A stretch of 48,924 nt of DNA from CALARM01 sp964431735 (GCA_964431735.1 CAYSLJ010000034.1:1-48924); one strand, 5' to 3'. Numbered from the stretch's first letter, positions 37,501-45,611 are shown. Notes: generated by a model from the sequence alone, not told the origin. A program made the numbers and translations.

Positions 37501-39040
37501 TTATAATCTGTCCGTCACGAGTAATTCTGTAGGCGTGAAGAGTAAGACTTCCGGCACAGTCAGGAGTTAAATTCCATTCAAGATTTCCCTTACCTGACTT
37601 AATATCAATGGCTTTAGTCAGAATAGTCTGATTATCTCTTATTATATCCACATAAGCAGCACCTTCACCGGTTACGGAGAAAACATTTAATTTAATGGCT
37701 TCACCCACTCTGTAAAGAGCTTTATCAGTTCTTAAAAGAACCTGTTCTCCTGCGGCAGTTTGAAAAACTCCCTTAGAAAAAGCGCTGTTTCCGCGGTCAT
37801 CATAACATTTTACCTCATAGGAAGTATTTTCATGTTCAGGTTTTACATAAACTTCGGCAAATCCTGTATCATCGGTTTTTACTTTTTCCGTTTTACCGTC
37901 AATGGTGACGTCCAGAGTTGTTCTGGCAGGACTTCCGTCAGGATAATTCGTAAGAATATAAACAACATTTTCCACAGACGGAATAAAGGATTTACTTTCA
38001 GATACTACAGTTATCTGAACAGGATCTTTTACAACAGGGAGAGATTTATAAATTATTTCCTGATGTTTTGCCGTGTCTGTTACGGTAATTTTCATGTCCA
38101 GTACGGCTTTCCCTCCTTCAAGGGGAAGACCGGTAAAATAATCAGGCACTTTATATTCAAATGTATAAAATCCTTCTTTATCTGTTTTACCACTTATTTC
38201 AGAAAGTTTATTTTCCTGTACGTCAAAAGTAGAAAAGATTATGTTTACATCACCTTCAGAGACAGGTTTCCCGAAGAAATAACGGGATTCTACAGTTCCT
38301 TTAATGGTCTGTCCCGGTTGATAATAATCTTTATCTGACCTGACAGTATTATTAAATTTCGGCAGTACATAACGTTTTACAGTAACATTTTTTTCTATTT
38401 CTTCCTGTTCCACTATGGCCTTAATATGATATTCCCCCATATTGACTTCATCGGCAAGATTAAATTTAGCCGATGCCACTCCAAATTCCGACAGTTTTCC
38501 TTCCTGTTTAAAAACCTTATTACCTTTTGCATCCTGTATTTCAAATATTACAGGCATATCAGAAACAGGTTCCATATCAGGTCTCTTCAGGGCAAGAAGT
38601 CTTAAATTTATCGTCTGACCTGGCTGATAGAGAGGTTTATCCGTGGTGAGAAGCAATTGATAACTTTTACTTATATTCACATCAAAAGCTATTTCTTTTT
38701 TTTCCATGTCCTGTGAAGCAATCACAGAAAGCTTTGCTTTACCGCTAAAGTCTGAAGGTATTTTAAAAGATGAATTAACACTTCCCGACGAATCTGTAAT
38801 GCCGGAAAAAAGTTCCTTTTTTTCCTTATCAGAAATAAAATGAACAGAAATATTTACTCCTTCCAGAGTTTTTTGTCCCTGTTCATCAAGGGCAATAATC
38901 CTGAGTCCTCCGTTACCTCCAGAAAGAAAATCTGTCTGTCCCAGCACTCTGAGTCTTATATGATTTCCTGTGGCTTCGCCGGGATAATAGAGGAAAACCA
39001 TAATTAACATAACCGGTAAAAGTAAAAGATATTTTTTCAT
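34544..39040 (-). CDS. Alpha-2-macroglobulin with thioester and GspG-like insertion
   Basis: The protein has 1498 residues, with start ATG at 39040 (AAAGGAG 8 nt upstream; an upstream ATG at 39058 has no ribosome binding site). A signal peptide (about 1-26) is followed by repeated macroglobulin domains (many TDKPLYQPGQTI-type motifs). Residues about 648-735 form a pseudopilin/T2SSG-like domain with DPWGNYIYIS (Asp698) and a LGPDGKKGTDDDI calcium-type tail, inserted before a likely bait-like GPRGGSAPEAPARV stretch (about 775-800). The thioester motif GGCFEQTS has Cys1020, followed by an alpha-helical thioester domain. Family members trap proteases covalently. There is no pbpC partner, and no lipobox. 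Confidence 0.93.
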   Translation of the reverse strand: MKKYLLLLPVMLIMVFLYYPGEATGNHIRLRVLGQTDFLSGGNGGLRIIALDEQGQKTLEGVNISVHFISDKEKKELFSGITDSSGSVNSSFKIPSDFSGKAKLSVIASQDMEKKEIAFDVNISKSYQLLLTTDKPLYQPGQTINLRLLALKRPDMEPVSDMPVIFEIQDAKGNKVFKQEGKLSEFGVASAKFNLADEVNMGEYHIKAIVEQEEIEKNVTVKRYVLPKFNNTVRSDKDYYQPGQTIKGTVESRYFFGKPVSEGDVNIIFSTFDVQENKLSEISGKTDKEGFYTFEYKVPDYFTGLPLEGGKAVLDMKITVTDTAKHQEIIYKSLPVVKDPVQITVVSESKSFIPSVENVVYILTNYPDGSPARTTLDVTIDGKTEKVKTDDTGFAEVYVKPEHENTSYEVKCYDDRGNSAFSKGVFQTAAGEQVLLRTDKALYRVGEAIKLNVFSVTGEGAAYVDIIRDNQTILTKAIDIKSGKGNLEWNLTPDCAGSLTLHAYRITRDGQIIRDTRKIVVSSANDLDINVSMNKGVYLPGEDGEIKFKVADKSGKPVQSVLGVDIVDESLFALADRKPGFEKLYFLLEAELLEPKYEIHGIEFSDLVRGFEEGKDKGDTQKLSKIILKNVPSGEVFTVNKDSFVEDLKNLYTNFTAVYNGINLFYGANNRYPSSVSEMIKGKYLLRDTYLKEEEALDPWGNYIYISGGGGTAYVELISLGPDGKKGTDDDISYQNIYQILERYISYNDPFWSDARWFVNEDEGVMMKAEAFAGGPPVRCNTAALPSDGPRGGSAPEAPARVREYFPETLYTNPEVITDEKGTASINVKMADSITTWRLTSFASSLKGEMGNHQSGIKVFQDFFADIDLPVFLTQDDEISVPVAVYNYLPEKQTVKLELLEEKWYTLLGESVKNISLEKDQVSVVYFRIKAKDAGTHPLTVYAKGSKMSDAIKRTIQIEPNGKLFIETQSDRLTGSLSKTVEIPDNAIKGASKILVTLYPGLFSQVVEGLDKIIRMPGGCFEQTSSTTYPNVLVMDYLKRVNKITPEIQMKAETCINNGYQRLLTFEVNGGGFSWFGDVPANKLLTAFGIMEFKDMAKVHSVDPALIKRSQDWLVSQQLQDGSWKPDESYCHAESWSRLQNSNLLVTAYITWALLDTGYENKDVTVKAVSYIKEHYTQANDPYMMAIIANALSSYDKSDPILKNVFQKLIDMKKEDKSSVYWESSLETITFSGGISSTVETTALVTYAMLKSDLYPDVVNKSITFLIQNKDAYGTWHSTQPTILTLRTLLFAAEKATEEVNVAGSILINGKKFKDFNITSKNFDVYQQFDLGTVSGKNNVDIKFEGKGNCLYQIVTKYYLPWDMIKEEKPAETLSIKVSYDRTKLVQNDLVTCKAQITSNTEGDIKMTIIDLSIPPGFTVESDGLEKLVTDKVIQKYSLTGRQVIIYIDEIKGKKSIEVSYQLRAKYPVKVQAPRSQVYEYYKPENVTVTKPVEMIVE

Positions 39041-39659
39041 AAAAAAAACTCCTTTCATAAAATAAAAATGAGAGAAAAAACGTGAGCTGTGGGGGAAAAG
39101 TGGTTATTTATTTCCCTGCTCACGTCTCCTTCACCAACGTGATATAACATATTAGACGGATAATGTCATAAATTTTTCTCGACTGTTATCAGACATCATC
39201 ATACATTTATAGCTTGAGCCGTAACGGGTAATGCGTGACGGGATAATAATAACCATAATCTGTCAGGATTATTTTCTTACAGTCCCTGACTATATTTTAC
39301 AGATAGCCGGAGAAAAAGTATATTTGGAGATTGCGTTTTTTTACGACAGGTAAATTCACCTTTACTGAAAATTATAGTTAATGCATATAAATCTGTAATT
39401 AGTGAATAGTGAGTAGTGAATAGTGAATGGCAGGTAATGTCTTATTTTATTCACTTTTCACCTTTCACTTTTCACTCTGAATATTCTATAACAAATTTCT
39501 TTTTCCCTTGTATGTAAAATCACCTGTCATTTTTAAACGCAATTATATTTGGAACATGTTTGGAACTTTTTTGACACACACATAATATGTATTATAGTAT
39601 TAATAGAAACAAAAAAATCAGGCGAATTTATATTAAAACATTACACAGTAATATTTATG

Positions 39660-39796
39660 GTGTATTTCATAACTTATTAGAATTTAACTCGTCGTGACGC
39701 GTAACGCGTAACTCGTGACGGGTTTAATCCCTGTGCATCACACATTACGCATTACGTATTACGAGAACTTTATTTATGGATAGTTATGAAACTAAC
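39660..39796 (+). repeat. Family D element with TTTCATAACT ends
   Basis: The left end GTGTATTTCATAACTTATTA (39660-39679) recurs at 6462-6481. The right end reads, complemented, as GTTAGTTTCATAACT, so the ends share TTTCATAACT as imperfect terminal inverted repeats. Heptad tracts occupy the interior. Confidence 0.5.
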
Positions 39797-39961
39797 TACA
39801 ATCATTATAACTTAACATAAATTTTACCGTATAAAAATATTGATATAAATTATTTAGATAAATTGCCTGTACATAATTTTCATCTAAAGCTTTATTTTAC
39901 GCCATTAAAAATGAAAATTCCTATACCTTTAAATTATTGATTTTTCAATATTTTTTCAAAG

Positions 39962-39990
39962 TTGACAGAAATCACTTTTAATTTTATAAT
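39962..39990 (+). promoter_or_regulatory. Perfect consensus sigma-70 promoter
   Basis: TTGACA (39962-39967), exactly 17 nt, and TATAAT (39985-39990). It predicts a 112-nt leader for the three-repeat protein at 40109, whose ATG follows AAAGGAGA. It is the best promoter match in the window and implies high expression. Confidence 0.88.
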
Positions 39991-40108
39991 AAAAAGGAAG
40001 ATAGACACAGAGACTCATTAAAAAAGGATTTTTTTGTAACGTCAGCAATAATCTCAATTATTAAAAAATGGTTTAGTAATAATTAAATATTGAAAGGAGA
40101 GATATTAA

Positions 40109-41020
40109 ATGTCAACAGTAGGCGGCGTAAGTTCAGGTGGCGGAAGTCCTGCTCCGAGTACTTCAGGTGGAGCTTCGAAGGATGCAGGAGGGACTAAAGG
40201 AACCACTGATGCAGGAGGGACTAAAGGAACCACTGATGCAGGAGGGACTAAAGGAACCACTGATGCAGGAGAGACTAAAGGAACCACTGAGAGTGGAGCC
40301 CCCAAAACTGATACAACAGACAAAAGCTCTTTAACTCCGGACGGACAGGCAGAAGCCAATAACCCGGAAAACTATTTAAACCCCGACGGAAGTTATGATG
40401 TTGCAAAGGCAATGACAGATTTCAATACTCAGAAAATTAATGAATCTGCTGCCAATTTCATTGCCAATCTGGGTAAATCAGAAGATATACACTGTTCATT
40501 TATGGACTCAGGTCAATCTCCATTCGGTGGTGCTTTCTCTGAAAGTGGGGGAGGCAACAAAAAATCCGGCGGTGCAGATAGTAATTCACAATCCGGTCTC
40601 AACCCTCAAAACTACTTAAAAGAAGATGGAAGCTATGATGTTGCAAAGGCAATGAAAGACTTCAATACCCAGAAAATTAATGAAGCTGCTGCCAATTTCA
40701 TTTCCAACATGGGTAAATCAGAAGATATACATTGTTCATTTATGGATTCAGGTCAATCTCCATTCGGTGGTGCTTTCTCTGATGGCGGTGGTGGAGGCAA
40801 TACCATGAGAAGCAGTAATATGTTTGAAGGCTTTGGAGATGTCAGTTTAAATCCGCAGAATTATGTAACAGAAAATGGAGATTATGATGTCGCACAGGCA
40901 CATAAAGACTTCAATACTCAAGAAATTAATAACTTCGCAGCTAATTTCATTAAAAATATGGGTAAAACTGAAGATATAAGTTGTATTTTCGGGAAAAATG
41001 GTATGTCTCCATTCAGCTAG
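40109..41020 (+). CDS. Three-repeat secreted-type protein, unknown function
   Basis: The protein has 303 residues. The N-terminus is Ser/Gly/Thr-rich with four copies of the 9-residue unit DAGGTKGTT, encoded by perfect 27-bp repeats (40181-40288). Three homologous units of about 60 residues follow (starting near 85, 166 and 248), each with NPxNYL..[ED]G.YDVAxAxxDFNTQxIN..AANFI.N.GKxEDI and, in the first two, HCSFMDSGQSPFGGAFS. Gly-rich linkers separate them. No Sec signal, lipobox or membrane segment is present, and the N-terminus resembles type III or other leaderless secretion signals only in composition. A perfect promoter and a strong terminator show it is monocistronic and probably abundant. 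I do not recognise the family. Confidence 0.88.
   Translation: MSTVGGVSSGGGSPAPSTSGGASKDAGGTKGTTDAGGTKGTTDAGGTKGTTDAGETKGTTESGAPKTDTTDKSSLTPDGQAEANNPENYLNPDGSYDVAKAMTDFNTQKINESAANFIANLGKSEDIHCSFMDSGQSPFGGAFSESGGGNKKSGGADSNSQSGLNPQNYLKEDGSYDVAKAMKDFNTQKINEAAANFISNMGKSEDIHCSFMDSGQSPFGGAFSDGGGGGNTMRSSNMFEGFGDVSLNPQNYVTENGDYDVAQAHKDFNTQEINNFAANFIKNMGKTEDISCIFGKNGMSPFS
40181..40288 (+). repeat. Four 27-bp coding tandem repeats
   Basis: Each unit starts GATGCAGGAGGGACTAAAGG and encodes DAGGTKGTT; the fourth has one substitution (GGG to GAG, Gly to Glu). The near-identity points to recent slippage expansion. Confidence 0.97.
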
Positions 41021-41063
41021 ACATCACATTAAAAATAAATCTTCTAAAACACAAATGCTTAAA

Positions 41064-41098
41064 GGGTTCAGGTAAAAAAACCTGAACCCCGATTTTTT
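41064..41098 (+). terminator. Rho-independent terminator of the repeat protein
   Basis: GGGTTCAGGT (41064-41073) pairs with ACCTGAACCC (41080-41089) over a 6-nt A loop, followed by CGA and six T residues (41093-41098). Confidence 0.93.
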
Positions 41099-41138
41099 AA
41101 AAGTCTTCTGCGACGGCAGTAATTGCAACCACTGTCAT

Positions 41139-42962
41139 TTACAATTTCCGGAGATATTCTATAGCTTTTTCAAGCTGTACATCTTTCCCCTCACAGTATT
41201 TTATATCAAAAGGTACTGTAATATCAGGTGCAACTCCTTTCCCTTCCAGCTTCTCTCCGTCCACCAGCACTTCGCAGCATGCCAGATATAAAAGAGAGCC
41301 ATCGGAGACAGGTAAAATCGTACCTCCCAGAACAGCGCCTGCCGTATTCTCCCCTATGAGTGTTCCGATTTTATATTTCTTAAATCCGTAAGCCAGAATC
41401 TCTTTACCGCTTCTTACCCGTTCATTTATAAGCATGACAACAGGTTTTCTCCAGTGTAAATTACCGCCTGTGACAGTACCGTCTCTATCAATCATCTGTA
41501 ATTCAGGAATTTTTTCATTAAATACATTTAAATAATCAGGATTTGCGCCTCCCCATCCGTCACGGATGTCAAATATAAGGGCATCTGCATCTTTTAACAC
41601 TCCATCACTTATAGAGGAAATAAATTCATCATAATATGCTTCTCCGGAAAAATTCCAGATATGGATATATCCGATTTTCTTGTTTCCTTCATTAAAAATT
41701 TTTATACTTTCTTTTTCCGCTCTCACGAATTCTTCAGAGGGATTTATAATTTCAGCTATAAGCTTTACCTGAAAAGGTTCATCTTTTTCCTTTCTTCTTA
41801 TAAGACATGTTGCTCCATCAGGTCTGTCAATAAAAGATGCCACTCCTCTGTAAGGTTCACCGTCAACCGATACTATTTCATCTCCCGCAATAAGTCCCGC
41901 TTTTTCAGAGACGGAACCTGCCATTACAGAGACAATAAATGTACTGCTGTCTATTTCTTTTGTAAATAGTCCTGTAGAAGGGTATAATATATCTTTATCA
42001 TTGAAGAGTTTTTTTATTTCAGGAAGAGAGGAAAAAATCGATGCAATCTGGTAATATTCAGAGTCATCTTTTGTATAATAAGTGGTATGAGATGTGTTAA
42101 ATTGTTGTAACATATTATTAATGACCTTTGAAAATTCTCTGTCAGATCTTATTTCGCCGGCATTGGTATGGAAAATTTCCATTATATTGCTGAATTTATT
42201 ATCTATAAAATCAGGATCATAAAAATTTTTCTCTACCAGTTCACATATTTCATTAAATAAATTAAAATATTTCGGACTATCTTCAATAGATGACACAGTA
42301 TAATCAGGGTCTAACATTTTTGCCGCTTTTTCCAGAACAGGTTCATTAAAGTCTATTTCACATATACCATCTGCAAAAGGGCCTGCACCTTTATCATTTA
42401 TATTGCTTATCTTGTATTTATGTCCTACGGAAAATGCCACGAGCCCCCCTTCAGGAAAGAATTTATATATAGAATCAACCAGGATCTGAGCCAGCTCATC
42501 CTGTCTTGTTCTGGCCCATTCCAGTCCCGTAGAATTACAGATAAGAAATGGTTCAGGTAATATGGCAGGAATCTTTAAATATTTCAAATTTCCATAACCT
42601 CTGTCACCCTGTACCAGAACTTTGATACCGGTTCCTTTCCATTTTTTCAACTGAAACTGTTCGGAGACCCTGTTCATATAATATTCAGCCCATGTCCTTG
42701 TAAAATCAGACGATCCCGTTGTTATTAAAACCATTGTATAATTTGTATTGGGATCACCGCCTGTAGAATTAAAATGCTGTTCTACATAACATATGGCACC
42801 ATCTTCATTGGCTTTCTCTTCCCTGTCTCTGTAATCACCTCTGTAGAATTTTACCTTATAAACAGGTTTTTTGTGAGGAGAAATCTCTTCTCCGAATATA
42901 TTTAAAGACAGTGAAAAAAATATTACAGTAATCATAGAGAATAAAAAGATTCTTCTGTTCAT
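41139..42962 (-). CDS. S41-family peptidase with PDZ domain
   Basis: The protein has 607 residues with a signal peptide (about 1-24). After an N-terminal unknown domain (about 30-220), an S41 helical cap, a PDZ-like segment (about 335-400; SEKAGLIAGDEIVSVDGEP) and an S41 catalytic domain follow. The catalytic Ser lies in NERVRSGKEILAY and is followed by GTLIGENTAGAV; the arrangement is of the tricorn/IRBP-like branch rather than the Ser-Lys CtpA type. It acts in the cell envelope. It lies 45 nt downstream of ridA on the same strand. Confidence 0.9.
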   Translation of the reverse strand: MNRRIFLFSMITVIFFSLSLNIFGEEISPHKKPVYKVKFYRGDYRDREEKANEDGAICYVEQHFNSTGGDPNTNYTMVLITTGSSDFTRTWAEYYMNRVSEQFQLKKWKGTGIKVLVQGDRGYGNLKYLKIPAILPEPFLICNSTGLEWARTRQDELAQILVDSIYKFFPEGGLVAFSVGHKYKISNINDKGAGPFADGICEIDFNEPVLEKAAKMLDPDYTVSSIEDSPKYFNLFNEICELVEKNFYDPDFIDNKFSNIMEIFHTNAGEIRSDREFSKVINNMLQQFNTSHTTYYTKDDSEYYQIASIFSSLPEIKKLFNDKDILYPSTGLFTKEIDSSTFIVSVMAGSVSEKAGLIAGDEIVSVDGEPYRGVASFIDRPDGATCLIRRKEKDEPFQVKLIAEIINPSEEFVRAEKESIKIFNEGNKKIGYIHIWNFSGEAYYDEFISSISDGVLKDADALIFDIRDGWGGANPDYLNVFNEKIPELQMIDRDGTVTGGNLHWRKPVVMLINERVRSGKEILAYGFKKYKIGTLIGENTAGAVLGGTILPVSDGSLLYLACCEVLVDGEKLEGKGVAPDITVPFDIKYCEGKDVQLEKAIEYLRKL

Positions 42963-43007
42963 AATTTATTATCTCCTTATAATCGTGACAGGTAGTAGAG
43001 CAAATTA

Positions 43008-43397
43008 TTATGCACGATTTAAAATAGCAATGGCATCCATTTCCACAATGGCTCCTTTAGGAAGTCGTGATACCTCAACACATACTCTGGCAGGTTTTGA
43101 TACAGAAAAATATCTTTCATATACGTCATTCATTTCCTTAAAATTATTCATATCCGTAAGATACACTGTCGTTTTAACAACATTACCGGCTGATGAACCG
43201 GACGCATCAAGTAAAGCTATTAAATTTTTCAATACCTGTTCCGTAGCTTCATCTATTCCTTTATTAACCATCTCCCCTGTCACAGGGTTAAGAGGAATCT
43301 GGCCTGAACAAAATACAAAATTTCCTGCCACAACTGCCTGTGAATAAGGCCCTATTGCAGCAGGTGCCTTATCTATTGAGACATGTCTGAACTCCAT
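43008..43397 (-). CDS. ridA: RidA-family enamine/imine deaminase
   Basis: The protein has 129 residues from the ATG at 43397, 8 nt after GGAAG; a GTG at 43406 is too close. It is full-length for the family with AIGPYSQAVVAGNFVFCSGQIPL, a central helix, and the conserved RVCVEVSRLPKGAIVEMDAIA. RidA hydrolyses reactive 2-aminoacrylate and related enamines. The sequence is orthodox. Confidence 0.95.
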   Translation of the reverse strand: MEFRHVSIDKAPAAIGPYSQAVVAGNFVFCSGQIPLNPVTGEMVNKGIDEATEQVLKNLIALLDASGSSAGNVVKTTVYLTDMNNFKEMNDVYERYFSVSKPARVCVEVSRLPKGAIVEMDAIAILNRA

Positions 43398-43516
43398 AAC
43401 ATTCACTTCCTTTATTAAAAGGTTTATTTATTGATCTGAGATATATTATACCCATAACAGTAATAATCCATATTATAACACAGTTAACGAAAAAAATAAT
43501 CTACTTCCAGCAGTCA

Positions 43517-43545
43517 TTGAAATAAATTAATAACTCTGATAAAAT
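43517..43545 (+). promoter_or_regulatory. Sigma-70 promoter for the Thg1-like gene
   Basis: TTGAAA (43517-43522), a 17-nt spacer and TAAAAT (43540-43545) with an extended TG. A predicted start near 43552 gives a leader of only about 22 nt to CTG 43574, with GAGG at 43561-43564. Confidence 0.65.
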
Positions 43546-43573
43546 CCTTTATATAAAAAAGAGGTGATGTATC

Positions 43574-44263
43574 CTGGAAAGAGTCGAAATAGGAAAGAGA
43601 ATAAAAGAAAATTACGAAGGAAGATATAAATTTAAATTACTCAGAAGAACACCTGTCATTATAAGGCTTGACGGGAACTGTTTCCACACACTGACAAAAG
43701 ACTGCAAGAAACCATTCGACATAAACATTTCCCGGGCTATGGAAGAAACTGCAAGATATCTGTGCGGAGAGATACAGGGAGCCAGATGTGCCTACGTGCA
43801 ATCAGATGAAATCTCTATTCTTCTTACAGATTTTGAACAACTGGATACAACTGCATGGTTTGATTATTCGATTCAAAAAATGACATCCATTTCTGCAGGA
43901 AAAGCTTCCGTATTTTTCACAAAATATTACAGTAAAGACGGTATATTTGACGCAAGAGTATTCAATATACCGGTAGAGGAAGTATGTAATTATTTCATAT
44001 GGCGTCAGGTTGACTGGGAAAGAAATTCTCTTATGATGTATGCCCTTTCACTTTACCATCATGAAGAACTTCAGAAAAAAAGCAAATCTTCACTTCATGA
44101 ACTTATCCACCGGAAGGGCCATAACTGGGCAACCCTGGAGGACAGATGGAAAAATGGTATATTCATAGAAAAAGGAGAAGACAGGTGGATTACCTGTGAC
44201 ATATGCCCTTCTTTCAGGACAGAAAGAGATATAATAGAAAAATTTTTAAATCGTGATGCATGA
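43574..44263 (+). CDS. Thg1-like 3'-5' nucleotidyltransferase with apparent CTG start
   Basis: The protein has 229 residues if it begins at CTG 43574, 9 nt after GAGG. This start gives MERVEIGKRIKENYEG, which matches the usual Thg1 N-terminus. No ATG, GTG or TTG is in frame before the ATG at 43739, which would delete the essential RLDG (Asp33) motif. The second metal motif SDE (Asp78, Glu79) is present. The eukaryotic HINN motif of tRNA-His guanylyltransferase is replaced by WRQVDWERNSL, so it is a bacterial Thg1-like protein able to add nucleotides in the 3'-5' direction in tRNA 5'-end repair. The stop is in the first downstream heptad. Confidence 0.9.
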   Translation: MERVEIGKRIKENYEGRYKFKLLRRTPVIIRLDGNCFHTLTKDCKKPFDINISRAMEETARYLCGEIQGARCAYVQSDEISILLTDFEQLDTTAWFDYSIQKMTSISAGKASVFFTKYYSKDGIFDARVFNIPVEEVCNYFIWRQVDWERNSLMMYALSLYHHEELQKKSKSSLHELIHRKGHNWATLEDRWKNGIFIEKGEDRWITCDICPSFRTERDIIEKFLNRDA

Positions 44264-44312
44264 TGCGTGACGCGTGACGCGTGGTTCGTAATGTGTGATC
44301 GTGATGCGTGGT
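44253..44312. repeat. Heptad array after the Thg1-like gene
   Basis: Units of the GTGATGC, GTGACGC and GTAATGT type, starting at the stop codon region of the Thg1-like gene, run in phase for about 60 bp. Confidence 0.8.
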
Positions 44313-44344
44313 TCATATCCAGGCGTTTAATAAAACGCCTCTGC

Positions 44345-45601
44345 TCACATTTCACTCTTTATCATTTCATATTCCTTTGCCAGAGCTATGGCAGGTATAA
44401 TTCTCAGTAAATTGACAAGTAGACTCAAAAGAGCTATATACTGCATGGGACAGTTCTTTAACATTATAAGCAGCAGACTTGTCAGTCCGTCTCCGAGACG
44501 AAAAATAAAAGTATCTACTATAGCTTTTGCCTGATATTTAAAATCTCTGTCTTTAGGAATAAATAGCATTTCCTTTGATGCCCTGTTAAAAGAATATTCA
44601 CTGCTGTAACGACCTGCAAAACAGAACTGCCCTGAAGTAAGAGTCTGGGAACATGTCAGGAGGAATGATCCGGTCAGATCGATAAGAGGTGATATTAAAA
44701 GGGTTGCCTTGAGACCGAAGCGATTTACTACAGGTCTTACAAGAAGAAGCTGAAAAAACAACCCCAGACAGTTTATAAGTATATAAATATTTGCCCAGAA
44801 TTCTGCTCTTGCCGCCTGTTCCGAAATACTGTTTTTAACTATAACGTTCATCTGATATCCGAGCATTGTTCCGCCTGACGTTGTAAGGAACATAGCCAGT
44901 ATCATCCATCTCAAATAGGATGAAGTGAATATCATGCTAAAACCACTCGTTTTCATCACAGGCATGTCAGGAGTTTCCATAATAATATCATCTGTTCTTT
45001 TATATGGTATGAGAAGGCACATAAAAATCAAAGTAACAAAAAGAAGAAGAGCGGATATAAAAAGGAGGTTTGCAATCTGCATTTTCGAAGCAAGCATGGA
45101 TGTTATCCAGCTTCCCAGCAGTCCTCCCACAGTTCCTCCTGCAGTAACAGAACCGAAAAAATTCTTCGCTTCCTCTATACTGAAAACTTCATTTACAAAG
45201 GACCAGAACATAGTGATACTGAATAAATTATAAATTCCAACAAATAAACTGTAGAGCACTATACATATATATTTACCGGGCTGTACTCCTGCAAAAGGTA
45301 TGTCCACAGAAGGCCATGTTCTATTTAATAAAAATGGAAATACACAGAGACCGGCCCCGAAAAAAAGTGTCATAAAGAGAATCAGTCTGGAAGAAGAAAG
45401 AACTCTGGCAAGAAAATCATATATATAATTAACAAGTAATATAACTACCATTGTAATTATAAGAAGATAGGGGTAGGTTTCATAGGGCAGTTCATTTATA
45501 AAGGTATCTCTGATAGGTTTTATGATATAATAACCTGTCATCAAAATGAAAATCCATAGAAAAGACAGTATTGTAATCGCTCTTTCTCTCGAAATGTCCA
45601 T
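44345..45601 (-). CDS. NTT/MFS-family transporter (nucleotide-transporter-like)
   Basis: The protein has 418 residues and about 10-12 hydrophobic segments. The motifs KPIRDTFINEL near residue 28, FWSFVNEVFSIEEAKNFFGSVTAGGTVGGLLG in the first half and a later RASKEMLFIPKDRDFKYQAK follow the pattern of NTT-like MFS proteins, related to ATP/ADP translocases and plastid nucleotide transporters. In free-living bacteria the substrate of such proteins is not established, so an ATP/ADP function should not be assumed. It follows mntP by 10 nt with an AGAGGA ribosome binding site, indicating co-transcription. Confidence 0.8.
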   Translation of the reverse strand: MDISRERAITILSFLWIFILMTGYYIIKPIRDTFINELPYETYPYLLIITMVVILLVNYIYDFLARVLSSSRLILFMTLFFGAGLCVFPFLLNRTWPSVDIPFAGVQPGKYICIVLYSLFVGIYNLFSITMFWSFVNEVFSIEEAKNFFGSVTAGGTVGGLLGSWITSMLASKMQIANLLFISALLLFVTLIFMCLLIPYKRTDDIIMETPDMPVMKTSGFSMIFTSSYLRWMILAMFLTTSGGTMLGYQMNVIVKNSISEQAARAEFWANIYILINCLGLFFQLLLVRPVVNRFGLKATLLISPLIDLTGSFLLTCSQTLTSGQFCFAGRYSSEYSFNRASKEMLFIPKDRDFKYQAKAIVDTFIFRLGDGLTSLLLIMLKNCPMQYIALLSLLVNLLRIIPAIALAKEYEMIKSEM

Positions 45602-45611
45602 GTATAGTCCT

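Larger units (their letters stand above)
39041..40108. repeat. 1068-bp gene-free region with family B copy, heptads and a promoter
   Basis: Contents: an inverted family B relative (39181-39285), GTGAATA/TTCACTT heptads (39401-39477) whose two halves are mutually complementary, an element bounded by GTGTATTTCATAACT (39660) and AGTTATGAAACTAAC (about 39795) with heptads inside (39692-39762), an AT-rich stretch and a consensus promoter at 39962-39990. No coding sequence is credible. Confidence 0.75.

Noticed and set aside
37760..38338. 192-residue plus-strand frame in the macroglobulin gene
   Set aside because: It is opposite conserved macroglobulin domains and has the composition of an antisense shadow.
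39570..39602. Second TTGACA promoter with an 18-nt spacer and TAGTAT
   Set aside because: It is more than 500 bp upstream of the nearest gene start with repeats between, and no transcript unit is evident; the perfect promoter at 39962 explains that gene.
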